This document shows, piece by piece, positions 32,997-42,722 of a DNA stretch of 64,000 nt. The DNA is from Micropruina sp. GTDB lineage: Bacteria > Actinomycetota > Actinomycetes > Propionibacteriales > Propionibacteriaceae. The stretch spans positions 434,001-498,000 of the forward strand of contig JADJVZ010000011.1 in NCBI GenBank assembly GCA_016716635.1, read 5' to 3'. Below the pieces are notes generated by a model. The model had not been told where the DNA came from. It worked only from the letters and a program-made list of their open reading frames with translations, and made no database searches. Position numbers and translations under genes: made by a program. Every line of letters starts with the position of its first letter. Position 1 is the stretch's first letter.

Positions 32997-35900
32997 GTGG
33001 CCAAGGTCCGCGTCTATGAGCTCGCAAAAGAGCTCGGACTCGAAAGCAAAGATCTGCTGAAAACCCTCAATGACATGGGGGAGTTCGTGCGGTCTGCATC
33101 CTCCACGATCGAACCGCCGGTCGTTCGCCGACTCAACGAGAAGGTGAAGTCTGAGCGCGCGGGAGCAACTTCTGCCCCCGCAGCCCCAGCACCCGCGGCG
33201 CGCCCAGCGCCCGCCCCTGCGGCTACCCCAGCCCCCGCAGCTACCCCAGCCCCCGCAGCGGCATCACCCGTCGCGCCGGCGGCCCCAGCCGCGCCCGCTC
33301 CGACTGCACCCGCAGCCGCAGCACCCTCTGCTCCGGCCGTGCGTCCCTCGGTGACCCCGGCGGCTCGCCCCGGCGCCGCGCCTGGGCCCCGTCCTCCGGC
33401 GCCGCCCGCTGCGGCTGCGCCTGTGGTCGCGCCGGCCCCCGCCGCTCGTCCGGCCGAGACTCGCCCGGCTGAGACTCGTCCGGCTGAGGCGGGCTCTCGT
33501 CCGTCCGCTCCGGCGCCCCGCCCGGCCGCAGCTGCCCCGCGCACCCCGGCTCCCGGTGCTGGCGCGCCGCGACCCGGCATGCCCGGCCCTCGTCCGGCAC
33601 CCGGTGCCCCCGCCGGCGGCCCCGGTGCTCGTCGCCCTGGTGTGGCACGTCCTGGCAATAATCCTTACGCCTCGCAGCAGGGCATGGGCGTTCGTCGTCC
33701 GCGGCCCGAGGCTCCCGCTGGCCCCGGCGCTCCCGGTGCCCCGGGCGCCCGTGGTGATCGGGGCGAACGTCCCGGTGGCGCGCGTCCGCCGTTCGGCGTG
33801 GCGGGCGTCCCCCGTCCCGGTGGCGGCGTTCCCGGCATGCCTCGTCCGAACCCGGCGATGATGCCCAAGTCCTCCGGCTTCGCGAGCACGGGTGCCCGAC
33901 CGGGTGTCCGCGCGGGTGGGCCCGGTGGCCCCGGTGCCCGCGGCGGTCGTCCTGGCGGTGGCCCGGGCGGGCGTCCGTTCGGTGGCCCGGGTGCCGGTGG
34001 TCCCGGCGCTGGCGGCGCACCTGGTGGTGCTCCCGCTGGCGGTGGCCGTGGCGGTCGTGGCGGTCGCGGTGGCTCCGGAACCCAGGGTGCCTTCGGGCGC
34101 ACGGGTGCCCAAGCTGGCAGGCGTGGTCGCAAGAGCAAGCGTCAGCGTCGGCAAGAGTTCGACCAGATGGAGGCGCCGACGATTGGCGGCGTGCGCATCC
34201 GGCAGGGCGACGGTTCCACCGTCCGTCTGCGTCGTGGTGCTTCGCTGGCCGATCTGGCCGAGAAGATCGGCGTTGATCCCGCAGCGCTGGTGCAGGTGTT
34301 GTTCAACCTCGGCGAGATGGTCAACTCGACCCAGTCCGTGGCCGACGACACCCTCCAGGTGCTGGGCGCGGAGCTCAACTACGACATCCAGGTCGTCTCG
34401 CCGGAAGACGAAGATCGCGAGCTCCTCGAGAGCTTCGACGTCAGCTTCGGCGAAAACGAAGGCGACGAGGACGACCTCGAAGCCCGCCCGCCGGTGGTCA
34501 CCGTCATGGGTCACGTCGACCACGGCAAGACCAAGCTGCTGGACGCCATCCGCAACACCAACGTGGTCGCTCGCGAGCACGGTGGCATCACGCAGGCCAT
34601 CGGTGCCTACCAGGTGTCCGGTGAAGTCGACGGCGTCGAGCGCAAGATCACCTTCATCGACACCCCGGGTCACGAGGCGTTCACCGCCATGCGTGCCCGT
34701 GGCGCCAAGTCGACCGACATCGCGGTGCTCGTGGTGGCGGCCGATGACGGTGTGATGCCGCAGACGATCGAGGCGTTGAACCACGCCATCGCGGCCGAAG
34801 TGCCGATCGTGGTGGCGGTTAACAAGATCGACAAGGAGGCTGCCGATCCCGTCAAGGTGCGCGGTCAGCTCACCGAGTACGGCCTGGTTCCCGAGGAATA
34901 CGGCGGCGACACCATGTTCGTCGACGTCTCGGCGGTCAGCCGCGAGGGTCTCGACAAGCTGCTCGAGGCGATCATCCTCACCGCGGACGCTTCGCTCGAC
35001 TTGCGGGCCAACCCCGACATGCCGGCGCAGGGCGTCGCCATCGAGGCGCACCTCGACAAGGGCCGCGGCCCGGTCGCGACCGTCTTGGTGCACCGCGGCA
35101 CGTTGCACACCGGCGACTCGATCGTCGCGGGATCGGCTCATGGCCGCGTCCGCGCCATGATCGACGACATGGGCAACACCGTGGACGCCGCTCCGCCGTC
35201 GATGCCCGTCCAGGTGCTGGGTCTCACCAGCGTCCCGGGTGCCGGTGACAACTTCTTGGTCGTCGAGGACGACCGGATGGCTCGCCAGATCGCCGACAAG
35301 CGGGAGTCGCGTCAGCGCGCTGCCCTGTTGGCCAAGACGACGCGTCGCAAGACCCTCGATCAGCTGTTCGAACAGCTCGAAAAGGGCGAGGCGCAGGAGC
35401 TCAAGCTCATCCTCAAGGGCGATTCGGCCGGTTCGGTCGAAGCGCTGGAGGACGCGTTGCTCGGCATCGACATCGGCGACGAGGTTGCCCTGCGGATCAT
35501 CGACCGGGGCGTCGGCGCCATCACCGAGACCAACGTCTCGCTGGCCGCTGCCTCCGATGCGGTCATCATCGGCTACAACGTCCGTGCCCAGGGCAAGGCG
35601 ACCGAAATGGCCGACCGCGAGGGTGTGGACATCCGTTACTACACGGTCATCTACGCCGCGATCGACGAGGTGGAAGCAGCGCTCAAGGGCATGCTCAAGC
35701 CGATCTACGAAGAGAAGGTCACCGGCCGGGCAGAGATCCGCGAGGTGTTCCGTTCGTCCAAGTTCGGCAACATCGCCGGCTGTCTTGTCATGGACGGCAC
35801 GATCCGTCGCAACGCCAAGGCACGCCTCCTTCGGGACGGCGTCATCATGGCCGAAACCTCCATCGCGTCCCTGCGGCGTGAGAAGGAAGACGTCACTGAG

Positions 35901-36005
35901 GTGCGCGAGGGGTACGAGTGCGGCCTGACCGTGGCCAAGTTCGGGGACATCCGGACGGGCGACATGGTCGAGACCTTCGAGATGGTTGAGAAGCCGAGGA
36001 ACTGA
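32997..36005 (+). CDS. infB: Translation initiation factor IF-2
   Basis: A 1002-residue initiator-tRNA-binding GTPase. The N-terminus has the IF2-N motif (VRVYELAKELGLESKDLL), followed by about 350 residues of Ala/Pro and then Gly/Pro/Arg-rich low-complexity sequence ending in a basic GRKSKRQRR patch. A second IF2-N module comes next, then the G domain from about residue 500 (VMGHVDHGKTKLLD, DTPGHEAF, NKIDK), domain II and the C-terminal fMet-tRNA domain. The GTG at 32997 follows AAGGAG. It heads infB-rbfA-truB. The long linker is usual for high-GC actinobacteria. Confidence 0.97.
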   Translation: MAKVRVYELAKELGLESKDLLKTLNDMGEFVRSASSTIEPPVVRRLNEKVKSERAGATSAPAAPAPAARPAPAPAATPAPAATPAPAAASPVAPAAPAAPAPTAPAAAAPSAPAVRPSVTPAARPGAAPGPRPPAPPAAAAPVVAPAPAARPAETRPAETRPAEAGSRPSAPAPRPAAAAPRTPAPGAGAPRPGMPGPRPAPGAPAGGPGARRPGVARPGNNPYASQQGMGVRRPRPEAPAGPGAPGAPGARGDRGERPGGARPPFGVAGVPRPGGGVPGMPRPNPAMMPKSSGFASTGARPGVRAGGPGGPGARGGRPGGGPGGRPFGGPGAGGPGAGGAPGGAPAGGGRGGRGGRGGSGTQGAFGRTGAQAGRRGRKSKRQRRQEFDQMEAPTIGGVRIRQGDGSTVRLRRGASLADLAEKIGVDPAALVQVLFNLGEMVNSTQSVADDTLQVLGAELNYDIQVVSPEDEDRELLESFDVSFGENEGDEDDLEARPPVVTVMGHVDHGKTKLLDAIRNTNVVAREHGGITQAIGAYQVSGEVDGVERKITFIDTPGHEAFTAMRARGAKSTDIAVLVVAADDGVMPQTIEALNHAIAAEVPIVVAVNKIDKEAADPVKVRGQLTEYGLVPEEYGGDTMFVDVSAVSREGLDKLLEAIILTADASLDLRANPDMPAQGVAIEAHLDKGRGPVATVLVHRGTLHTGDSIVAGSAHGRVRAMIDDMGNTVDAAPPSMPVQVLGLTSVPGAGDNFLVVEDDRMARQIADKRESRQRAALLAKTTRRKTLDQLFEQLEKGEAQELKLILKGDSAGSVEALEDALLGIDIGDEVALRIIDRGVGAITETNVSLAAASDAVIIGYNVRAQGKATEMADREGVDIRYYTVIYAAIDEVEAALKGMLKPIYEEKVTGRAEIREVFRSSKFGNIAGCLVMDGTIRRNAKARLLRDGVIMAETSIASLRREKEDVTEVREGYECGLTVAKFGDIRTGDMVETFEMVEKPRN

Positions 36006-36007
36006 TC

Positions 36008-36460
36008 ATGGGTAATCCCAGGTGGACGAGAGTGGCCGAGCAGATCCGTGTGATCGTCGCCGAGTTGATTGAGCGGCGTATCAAGGATCCCCGGCTCGGC
36101 TTCGTCACGGTCACCGATGTTCGGATGACCGGCGACGGCCGCGAGGCGTCGGTGTTCTACACCGTTCTCGGCTCTGCCGAGGAGAAGGAAGACACCGCCG
36201 ACGCGCTCGAGGCCGCCAAGGGCATGATTCGTTCCCAAGTCGGACGCCAGACGGGTCTGAAGTTCACCCCGACGATCACGTTCGTGGCGGACTCGGTTCC
36301 CGTGGTGGCGGCCGAGATCGACGAGCTCCTGCAGCGGACGCGCGCGGCTGATGCCGCCCGCGCCGCCCAGGCGTCCACGTCGTCCTACGCGGGGGATCCG
36401 GATCCGTACCGGAAGCCCGCCGAGGAGTCGGACGCCGAGGAGTCGGACGAGGGCGAGTGA
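36008..36460 (+). CDS. rbfA: Ribosome-binding factor A
   Basis: A 150-residue KH-like protein for 30S maturation, binding near the 5' helix of 16S rRNA. RVAEQIRVIVAELIERRIKDPRLGFVTVTDV is the classic N-terminal region. The last ~35 residues are an acidic tail (EESDAEESDEGE). The ATG lies 2 nt after the infB stop, and the gene overlaps truB by 4 nt. Confidence 0.95.
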   Translation: MGNPRWTRVAEQIRVIVAELIERRIKDPRLGFVTVTDVRMTGDGREASVFYTVLGSAEEKEDTADALEAAKGMIRSQVGRQTGLKFTPTITFVADSVPVVAAEIDELLQRTRAADAARAAQASTSSYAGDPDPYRKPAEESDAEESDEGE

Positions 36461-37314
36461 GCGACCTGCCAGGTTTGCTCGTCCTCGACAAGCCTGCGGG
36501 GATCACCTCTAATCAGCTGGTCGGCCAGACCAAGCGCCGCCTCGGCACGCGCAAGGTCGGCCACGCCGGGACGCTCGACCCGATGGCCACCGGGGTCATG
36601 ATCCTTGGGGCTAATCGGGCCACGCGCCTGCTGGGCTACCTGCTCCTGCACGACAAGAGTTACCTGGCCACCATTCGGCTGGGGCAGGCCACCGACACCG
36701 ATGACGCGGAGGGGACGATCATCTCCACCGCCGGCGCCGCGGGCCTGACGCGCGAGCAGGTGGCCGCCGCGCTCCCGCCCTATCGCGGGGACATCACCCA
36801 GGTGCCGAGCACGTATTCCGCCATCAAGGTCGACGGACGCCGCGCCTACGATCTCGCCCGCGCGGGGGAGACCGTCGCCCTTAAGGGCCGCAGCGTCCAC
36901 GTCGCACGCTTCGATCTCGTGGACGCCCGGCCCGCCATGGCGGACGGGCTTCCCGTCCTCGATGTCGATGTCGTCGTGGATTGCTCGTCCGGCACCTATA
37001 TCCGGGCGCTAGGGCGCGATCTGGGCGCCGATCTGGGCACCGGCGGGCATCTCACTTCCCTGCGCCGCACCCGCGTCGGAGGGTTCACCCTTGACGACGC
37101 CTCTGAGGAGCTCATTCCCATGCTGACGGTGGCGAAGCGTTGCTTCCCGATCGTCGAGATCGACGCCGCTACGGCCCGCGACGTGGGCTACGGGCGTCCG
37201 ATCGAGGTGCCGGTCACGGGCCCGGTGACGGCGATCGTCCACGACGGGCAGTTCCTGGCGCTGTACGAACCGACTGCCGAAGGGGCGCGCCCCGTGGCCG
37301 TGCTCGTCGGCTAG
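36457..37314 (+). CDS. truB: tRNA pseudouridine-55 synthase
   Basis: A 285-residue enzyme forming pseudouridine at position 55 of tRNA. The catalytic Asp is in GHAGTLDPMATG. KPAGITSNQLV and VPSTYSAIKVDGRRAYDLAR are also conserved. A C-terminal PUA-like part is present (FLALYEPTAEGARP). The GTG overlaps the rbfA stop by 4 nt. In many actinobacteria a DHH phosphoesterase lies between rbfA and truB, but it is absent here. Confidence 0.94.
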   Translation: MSDLPGLLVLDKPAGITSNQLVGQTKRRLGTRKVGHAGTLDPMATGVMILGANRATRLLGYLLLHDKSYLATIRLGQATDTDDAEGTIISTAGAAGLTREQVAAALPPYRGDITQVPSTYSAIKVDGRRAYDLARAGETVALKGRSVHVARFDLVDARPAMADGLPVLDVDVVVDCSSGTYIRALGRDLGADLGTGGHLTSLRRTRVGGFTLDDASEELIPMLTVAKRCFPIVEIDAATARDVGYGRPIEVPVTGPVTAIVHDGQFLALYEPTAEGARPVAVLVG

Positions 37315-37372
37315 TGAGGACGCGACCACTCGTTGCGCCGGGGGGCTGCACGGAAGGGTAGAGTCGCCACTC

Positions 37373-38299
37373 GTGGAATCATCAGTCGTCGTCATCGGCA
37401 ACTTCGACGGGGTACACCCCGGACATCGCGCGGTTCTGCGCGCGGCGAAAGCGCTAGAGCCGGGGCGCCCCTTGGTCGTCTTGACCTTCTGGCCTCACCC
37501 CCTGTCGGTGGTGGCCCCGGGCGCTGGGCCGATGCTGTTGACCAGCCTCGAGGAGCGGGTTTCGCTGCTGAAGCAGGCGGGCGCCAACCGCGTCGAGGTG
37601 CTGGATTTCACCCCGGCCTTCTCGCAGTGGTCGCCCGAGAAGTTCGTCGAGGACGTGCTCGTCCCGCTGCACCCCGCCCGCGTCGTGGTGGGGGAGAACT
37701 TCCGGTTCGGTCATCGGGCCGCTGGCTCCCTCGAGACCCTACGCACCTTGGCCCAGGACCGCTTCGAGGTGACGGGTCTGCCGTTAGTCCGCTTCGAGAA
37801 CGAAGAAACCTGCTCGACGGCCATCCGCGACGCGTTGCTCGCGGGACGGGTGGAAAACGCGGCGGAGCACCTCGGGCGTCCCTTCCGCTTCACCGGGATC
37901 GTCCGGCTGGGCGACCAGCGCGGACGGCAACTCGGTTTCCCTACCGCCAACCTCATCGTCCCCGACTTGCTGGCCTGCCCCATGGACGGGGTCTACGCGG
38001 GCTGGGTGACGCGGTTGGACGGCCTCGACGCGCACGGCTATCCGCTGCCGGACGGTACCCCCGCGCCACGGTGGCCCGCAGCGATCTCGGTGGGCACCAA
38101 TCCGACGTTCGACGGTCACCAGCGCCGCGTCGAGAGCTACGTGTTAGATCGCGACGACCTCGAGCTCTACGGGGCCTTGCTCGCGGTCGACTTCGTTGCT
38201 CACCTGCGCGGGCAAGTGAAGTTTGACGGCATTGAAGCCCTCATCGTGCAGATGCGGGACGATGTGGTGCGCACGCGCCTACTCCTCGGAGCCTGCTGA
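37373..38299 (+). CDS. ribF: Bifunctional riboflavin kinase / FAD synthetase
   Basis: A 308-residue enzyme making FMN and FAD. The N-terminal FAD synthetase domain has IGNFDGVHPGHRAVL and GENFRFGHRAAG, in the nucleotidyltransferase fold. The C-terminal kinase domain has GDQRGRQLGFPTANL and the VYAGWV strand. The start is a GTG with a TAGAGT -10-like box 8 nt upstream and no ribosome site, so it may also be leaderless. It follows truB by 58 nt. Confidence 0.94.
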   Translation: MESSVVVIGNFDGVHPGHRAVLRAAKALEPGRPLVVLTFWPHPLSVVAPGAGPMLLTSLEERVSLLKQAGANRVEVLDFTPAFSQWSPEKFVEDVLVPLHPARVVVGENFRFGHRAAGSLETLRTLAQDRFEVTGLPLVRFENEETCSTAIRDALLAGRVENAAEHLGRPFRFTGIVRLGDQRGRQLGFPTANLIVPDLLACPMDGVYAGWVTRLDGLDAHGYPLPDGTPAPRWPAAISVGTNPTFDGHQRRVESYVLDRDDLELYGALLAVDFVAHLRGQVKFDGIEALIVQMRDDVVRTRLLLGAC

Positions 38300-38300
38300 A

Positions 38301-38348
38301 CTTTCATGTCCCGGCTGCGGCGCACCCGGACGGGCGATCTGCGGCACC
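38301..38348. repeat. 48-bp dispersed repeat, copy 1
   Basis: These 48 bases match the reverse complement of 42943-42990 at 47 positions. Weaker similarity (14 of 21) continues to about 38369. It lies in the 90-bp convergent gap between ribF and a GNAT gene, starting 2 nt after the ribF stop. Confidence 0.9.
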
Positions 38349-38389
38349 TCAATCTGGCGTGTGGTGTCTGGGCCAGCGGCCAGCGACGC

Positions 38390-38875
38390 TCAGCGGTAGC
38401 GCAACGACTTGCGGTAGATCGACTCGGTCTGCGGCCGCTCAACGGTCGTGCCATCGGGCTCGACTGACACGTAGGCCACCTCGCGGTGCTGGCCGGTGGG
38501 CGCGTAGCCCAGCTCCAGGTACATCGGGATGGCCGAGGGGTTTTCGGGATCGATCCCGAAAAAGACCTCCTCGAACTTTTGGGCCTCGCCGAGGTCCTCG
38601 ATGAAGGTCACCAGGGCGGAACCGACACCCTGACGGCGCGCTTCGGGGTACACCCACAGGTTCTTCATTTCCGGCTGTAATGGGCCGGTGCGGCAATCCA
38701 AGACGACGCTGCCCATGGGGAGGTCGTCGCGGAATGCCACGGCGAAGAAGTATTCGCCCTGGTTTTGTTGAGCAAAGTGCTGGTCGGCCAAGCGAGCCTC
38801 AGGCAGGGCCTCACGGGCTCGGAGCGAAGGCAAGTCCGATTCCTCGCACAGACGGACTTTCAGGAGCTGGGGCAT
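38390..38875 (-). CDS. GNAT family N-acetyltransferase
   Basis: A 161-residue acetyltransferase. The acetyl-CoA-binding motif is WVYPEARRQGVGSALVTFIED (R-R-Q-G-V-G at the pyrophosphate loop), with PMYLELGYAPTG as the final conserved strand-helix. The ATG at 38875 follows AGGAGG with good spacing. It stands alone, convergent with ribF and divergent from the lipoprotein gene. Substrate unknown. Confidence 0.85.
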   Translation of the reverse strand: MPQLLKVRLCEESDLPSLRAREALPEARLADQHFAQQNQGEYFFAVAFRDDLPMGSVVLDCRTGPLQPEMKNLWVYPEARRQGVGSALVTFIEDLGEAQKFEEVFFGIDPENPSAIPMYLELGYAPTGQHREVAYVSVEPDGTTVERPQTESIYRKSLRYR

Positions 38876-39005
38876 CGATCCTCCTCGTGGCTTCTACGAT
38901 GGTAGTTTCACCCCGACGGGTGACGAGAGGGTGAACGCCTCCGTGGCCGGGTAAGGGTCCTACCCTAACCCCTCGCGTCGACAAAGGGATCGAGGAGGGG
39001 ACAAC

Positions 39006-39773
39006 GTGGGCTCTGGCCGACGAGCGATTCTGGGAGCACTCACGGTGGTGCTGATGGCAGGGTGCGCGCCGCCACCCGACGGATCACCCACTCCGGCCAC
39101 AACCGCGTTGCCGACAGCGTCCGCGCGCCCGACGGTGCTCCAGTCGGGTATCGCGCCCGGTGCGGCTGTGACCGTCGATGACTTCTTCGCCGCCGTCGAA
39201 AACGGCAGGGCCAAGGAGGTGAAGGTCAACGTGTCACTTGACGTGGGCCTGGGTGCCACCGTTTCCGTGGCGGTCAAGGGCAGCGTCGACGCCTCCAATC
39301 CGAACGACGTTTCCACGCACGTGGCCGGCTCGGCCATTTTGACTCCGACCGGCACGCCGACCGCTAAGTCCACGGTCACCCCGGGACCGATCAAGTCGGT
39401 CACCATTGACCTGGTCATCCGCGGGGACCGCGTGACTGGAGTCATCGCTGGCGGGGAACCCTCGGAGATCAGCGTTGACCAGGCTCGTCAACGTGGCTGG
39501 CCCGTGTACGAATACCGAACGGGAACCGTGGTCGCCGCCATGAAGCCTGCGGTTACTTCCGTGGTCTATATGGGCGCCGAGACCCAAGGTTCCCACTTCT
39601 CCCTGGCCCTCAGTGGACTCGTCGCCGAAGTACCGTGGGGGGCAATGACACCCGCAACGTGGCGGTGTGACGTCTGGCTTGACGCGGACGGGCGAGTAGT
39701 GACCTACCACGCCAAAGCGTCCACGACCGGGGGGCAAGGCTACGTCAAGGCGACCGAGGTCATCCCCGCCTAG
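39006..39773 (+). CDS. LppX/LprG-like lipoprotein
   Basis: A 255-residue exported lipoprotein with lipobox LMAGC (Cys about 20), a Pro/Thr-rich linker, and a beta-rich domain whose layout (early VDDFFAAVENGRAKEVKVNV, late WRCDVWLDADGRVVTYH) resembles the LppX/LprAFG family of mycobacterial lipid carriers. Similarity is inferred from pattern only. The GTG follows GAGGAGGGG. It is convergent with pntB across a terminator. A role in envelope lipid handling is possible. Confidence 0.7.
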   Translation: MGSGRRAILGALTVVLMAGCAPPPDGSPTPATTALPTASARPTVLQSGIAPGAAVTVDDFFAAVENGRAKEVKVNVSLDVGLGATVSVAVKGSVDASNPNDVSTHVAGSAILTPTGTPTAKSTVTPGPIKSVTIDLVIRGDRVTGVIAGGEPSEISVDQARQRGWPVYEYRTGTVVAAMKPAVTSVVYMGAETQGSHFSLALSGLVAEVPWGAMTPATWRCDVWLDADGRVVTYHAKASTTGGQGYVKATEVIPA

Positions 39774-39793
39774 AGACCCAGAATTGCGCCGAA

Positions 39794-39835
39794 GCCCCGG
39801 ATTCCCATCGAGGGATCCGGGGCCGGCTGTTGTTT
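39794..39835 (+). terminator. Terminator after the LppX-like gene
   Basis: GCCCCGGAT-T-CCC (39794-39806) pairs with GGGATCCGGGGC (39812-39823) with a single bulged T, followed by a T-rich run (TGTTGTTT). It may also serve the convergent pnt operon. Confidence 0.75.
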
Positions 39836-39837
39836 GC

Positions 39838-41241
39838 CTAGATCAACGTCTTCAGCTGGGTGATCACGTCGCCGATGGCCTGTTGCGCCGAGCCGTACAA
39901 CATCGAGGTGTTCTCTGCGTAGAAGAGCTGGTTTTCGATGCCCGAGTAGCCGGCGCCCTTACCTCGCTTGATCACGATGCACTGCTGCGCCTTGTCAGCG
40001 TCCAGGATCGGCATCCCGTAGATGGGCGAAGCCTTGTCCGTCCGCGCCGCGGGGTTGACCACGTCGTTGGCTCCGATGACCACCGCCACGTCGGCTTGGG
40101 GGAACTCGGAGTTGATCTCGTCGAGGTCGAAGATCTGGTCGTAGGGGACGCCCGCCTCGGCGAGAAGGACGTTCATGTGACCAGGCATGCGGCCAGCGAC
40201 CGGATGGATCGCGAACTTGACCGTGACGCCTTCCTCTTCGAGGAGCTTCACCATCTCGTACACCTTGTGCTGCGCGCCGGCGACCGCCATGCCATAGCCG
40301 GGGATGATGATGACCGACTGTGCGTAGCGCATCATGGCGGCGGCATCCATGGCGGATACCTCCTTCATGCTGCCCTCGATGGCGGCACCGGCCTGTGCCT
40401 CGCCCGTGATCGGCCGGAACAGCACACCAACGATCGGGCGGTTCATGGCCTTGGCCATCAGCTGGGTCAGCAACGTGCCGGACGCGCCCACGACGATGCC
40501 CGCGATGATGAGGGCCGGATTACCCAACACGTAGCCCTCGAAGCCCACCGCGAGGCCGGTGAAGGCGTTCAGCAGCGAAATTACGACGGGCATGTCAGCG
40601 CCGCCGATGGGGCTGGTGATGAACACGCCGAGGAGCAGCGACAAGATGAAGAAAAGCACCAACGCGTACGGATTGGCGCCGGCCACGACGATCCAGATGC
40701 CCAAGCCCAGGGTGACCAGCGCCAACGCGATGTTGATCAGGTTCTGCTGGGGGAGGGCGATGGCCTTCTTCATGATGCCCTGGAGCTTCAGGAAGGCGAT
40801 GACCGAGCCTGAGAAGGCGATCGAACCGATAAACGAGCCAGCTACGGCTAGCGTGGTCGGGATGACTCCCACCACGTTGCCGCCGGAGAACTCCACCGCC
40901 GCGATGAGGGCGGCGGCGCCACCACCCATGCCGTTGTAGATGGCGACCATCTGGGGCATGTCGGTCATCTTCACGACCTTGCCCAGGTAGGCGGCCACTC
41001 CGCCACCGATGATGATGGCGACGACGATGAGGACGAGATTGATGAGCTTGTCGCTGTGGAACAGCAGCGGACCCGAGCCCTTCGCGTCCGGGATGACGAA
41101 GGTCGCGATGGTGGCCAGCACCATGCCGATACCCGCCCACGCGATGCCGCGGCGCGCGGTGACGGGGGAGGACATCGCTTTGAGGCCGAGGATGAACAGG
41201 ACGGCCACGGCGAAGTAGACGGCGTTGATGGCGAAGGTCAT
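39838..41241 (-). CDS. pntB: NAD(P) transhydrogenase beta subunit
   Basis: A 467-residue membrane protein: about eight N-terminal spans forming part of the proton channel, then domain III, which binds NADP(H) (GYGMAVAGAQHKVYEM, VIGANDVVNPAAR, RGKGAGYSGIENQLFY). With the two alpha proteins it couples proton influx to NADPH formation from NADH. It starts 3 nt after the small alpha2 gene ends. Length and motifs are normal. Confidence 0.95.
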   Translation of the reverse strand: MTFAINAVYFAVAVLFILGLKAMSSPVTARRGIAWAGIGMVLATIATFVIPDAKGSGPLLFHSDKLINLVLIVVAIIIGGGVAAYLGKVVKMTDMPQMVAIYNGMGGGAAALIAAVEFSGGNVVGVIPTTLAVAGSFIGSIAFSGSVIAFLKLQGIMKKAIALPQQNLINIALALVTLGLGIWIVVAGANPYALVLFFILSLLLGVFITSPIGGADMPVVISLLNAFTGLAVGFEGYVLGNPALIIAGIVVGASGTLLTQLMAKAMNRPIVGVLFRPITGEAQAGAAIEGSMKEVSAMDAAAMMRYAQSVIIIPGYGMAVAGAQHKVYEMVKLLEEEGVTVKFAIHPVAGRMPGHMNVLLAEAGVPYDQIFDLDEINSEFPQADVAVVIGANDVVNPAARTDKASPIYGMPILDADKAQQCIVIKRGKGAGYSGIENQLFYAENTSMLYGSAQQAIGDVITQLKTLI

Positions 41242-41244
41242 GGT

Positions 41245-41562
41245 TTAGGCCCCCTTCGCCGGAGTCGCAGGAAGTTCCTTCTTCTTTGCCTGGAACATGC
41301 CGAGCATTCGTTCCGTCACGACGTAACCGCCGGCCGCGTTGGCCGCGCCGAGCAGGACGGCTAGGAAGCCCAATGCCAACTGCAGCGGCGTTTCGGCGTG
41401 CGCCAGGGCGTACATGGCACCGACGAGGACTACGCCGTGAACGAAGTTAGAGCCCGACATCAGGGGCGTGTGCAAGATGACCGGCACGCGGGAGATGACC
41501 TCATACCCGGTGAAAGCCGCGAGCATGAAGATGTAGACGTACAAAAGATCTTCCATGGTCAC
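41245..41562 (-). CDS. pntAB: NAD(P) transhydrogenase alpha subunit, membrane part (alpha-2)
   Basis: A 105-residue membrane protein with three to four spans (GYEVISRVPVILHTPLMSGSN is the conserved segment). In the three-gene form, as in Rhodospirillum rubrum, the membrane part of PntA is a separate polypeptide. The gene overlaps the alpha-1 gene by 4 nt and is followed by pntB. Confidence 0.93.
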   Translation of the reverse strand: MTMEDLLYVYIFMLAAFTGYEVISRVPVILHTPLMSGSNFVHGVVLVGAMYALAHAETPLQLALGFLAVLLGAANAAGGYVVTERMLGMFQAKKKELPATPAKGA

Positions 41563-42722
41563 TCCTTAGGAGACTCGGGGGCCGACGCGACAGGTTCCGG
41601 GAACCCCAGCACTTTACGGACCATCGGATGACGGACCTCGCCGCCGTGGGTGAGGACTGTGCCCGCCACCACGTCGTCGGTCCAATCGAGGGAAAGCAGA
41701 CCCTCGCGGATCATCGGCGTGATGAAGTTCAGCAGGTTCTTGGCGAGCATCTCCGAGGTGTGGACGGGCATCCGGCTGGGCAGGTTCACCGGACCCACGA
41801 CGTGAGCGCCGCCGACGCGCACCTCTTTGCCAGCCACCGTGCCGAACACGTTGCCGCCGTTCTCGGCCGCCATGTCGACGACGATGGAGCCCGGCTTCAT
41901 ACCCTTCACCATCGCCTCGGTGACGATTTGGGGCGCTCGTTTGCCAGGCACCGCCGCAGTAGTGATCAGCACGTCGGAGTTCGCGATGGCCTTGCCGAGC
42001 TTCTCGGCCTGCAGCGCCTTTTCTTCCTCGGTCAGCTCGCGGGCGTAGCCGCCGCTGCCCGCGGCGCTCACGCCGGTGTCCACGAACTTGGCGCCGAGGC
42101 TTTCGATCTGCTCGCGGGTCTCGGGACGGACGTCATAGCCCTCGACGATGGCGCCAAGGCGCTTCGCCGTGGCGATGGCCTGCAGGCCCGCGACCCCGGC
42201 CCCGATGACCAGGACGCGCGAGGGACGAATGGTGCCGGCTGCGTAGGTGAGCATCGGGAAGAACTTCGGTGCCCGTGCCGCGGCGATGAGCACGCACTGG
42301 TACCCGGCGGCGGCGCCTTGGCTGGACAAGATGTCCATGCTCTGCGCCCGTGAAATGCGGGGCAGCAACTCCATGGCGAACGTGGTGACGTCGCCGTCGA
42401 GGTAGGCGTCGATCCGTTCCTTGCTCGCGTACGGCGCCAGCATCCCCATGACGACGGTGCCCTTGCGCAGCTTGGCGACCCTGGCGTCGTCGGGGTTCGA
42501 GACCTCCCAGATGACGTCAGCCGCAGCCAAGACCTCATCGGTGGTATCGACGAATGACACGTCGCCCATGGCGGCCTCGTCCAGGAAGGCTCCTGCGGTT
42601 GCGCCGCGCTCGATCACGATCTCGGCGCCGAGGCCTCGCAGCTTCTTCACCACGTCCGGAACCATCGCAACGCGACGCTCCTGTGGATCGGCGCACCTGG
42701 GGATTCCGATGACTACCGCCAT
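41559..42722 (-). CDS. pntAA: NAD(P) transhydrogenase alpha subunit, NAD-binding part (alpha-1)
   Basis: A 387-residue soluble domain I protein, related to alanine dehydrogenase, that binds NAD(H). It shows RVAMVPDVVKKL, SRAQSMDILSSQ and the Rossmann loop VIGAGVAGLQAIATAKRLGA. The ATG at 42722 follows AAAGGAG. It is the first gene of the pntAA-pntAB-pntB operon. There is a 280-bp upstream gap that contains the second copy of the 48-bp repeat. Confidence 0.95.
   Translation of the reverse strand: MAVVIGIPRCADPQERRVAMVPDVVKKLRGLGAEIVIERGATAGAFLDEAAMGDVSFVDTTDEVLAAADVIWEVSNPDDARVAKLRKGTVVMGMLAPYASKERIDAYLDGDVTTFAMELLPRISRAQSMDILSSQGAAAGYQCVLIAAARAPKFFPMLTYAAGTIRPSRVLVIGAGVAGLQAIATAKRLGAIVEGYDVRPETREQIESLGAKFVDTGVSAAGSGGYARELTEEEKALQAEKLGKAIANSDVLITTAAVPGKRAPQIVTEAMVKGMKPGSIVVDMAAENGGNVFGTVAGKEVRVGGAHVVGPVNLPSRMPVHTSEMLAKNLLNFITPMIREGLLSLDWTDDVVAGTVLTHGGEVRHPMVRKVLGFPEPVASAPESPKE

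Noticed and set aside
37315..37372. FMN riboswitch upstream of ribF
   Set aside because: The 58-bp gap is too short and none of the RFN-element motifs are visible.
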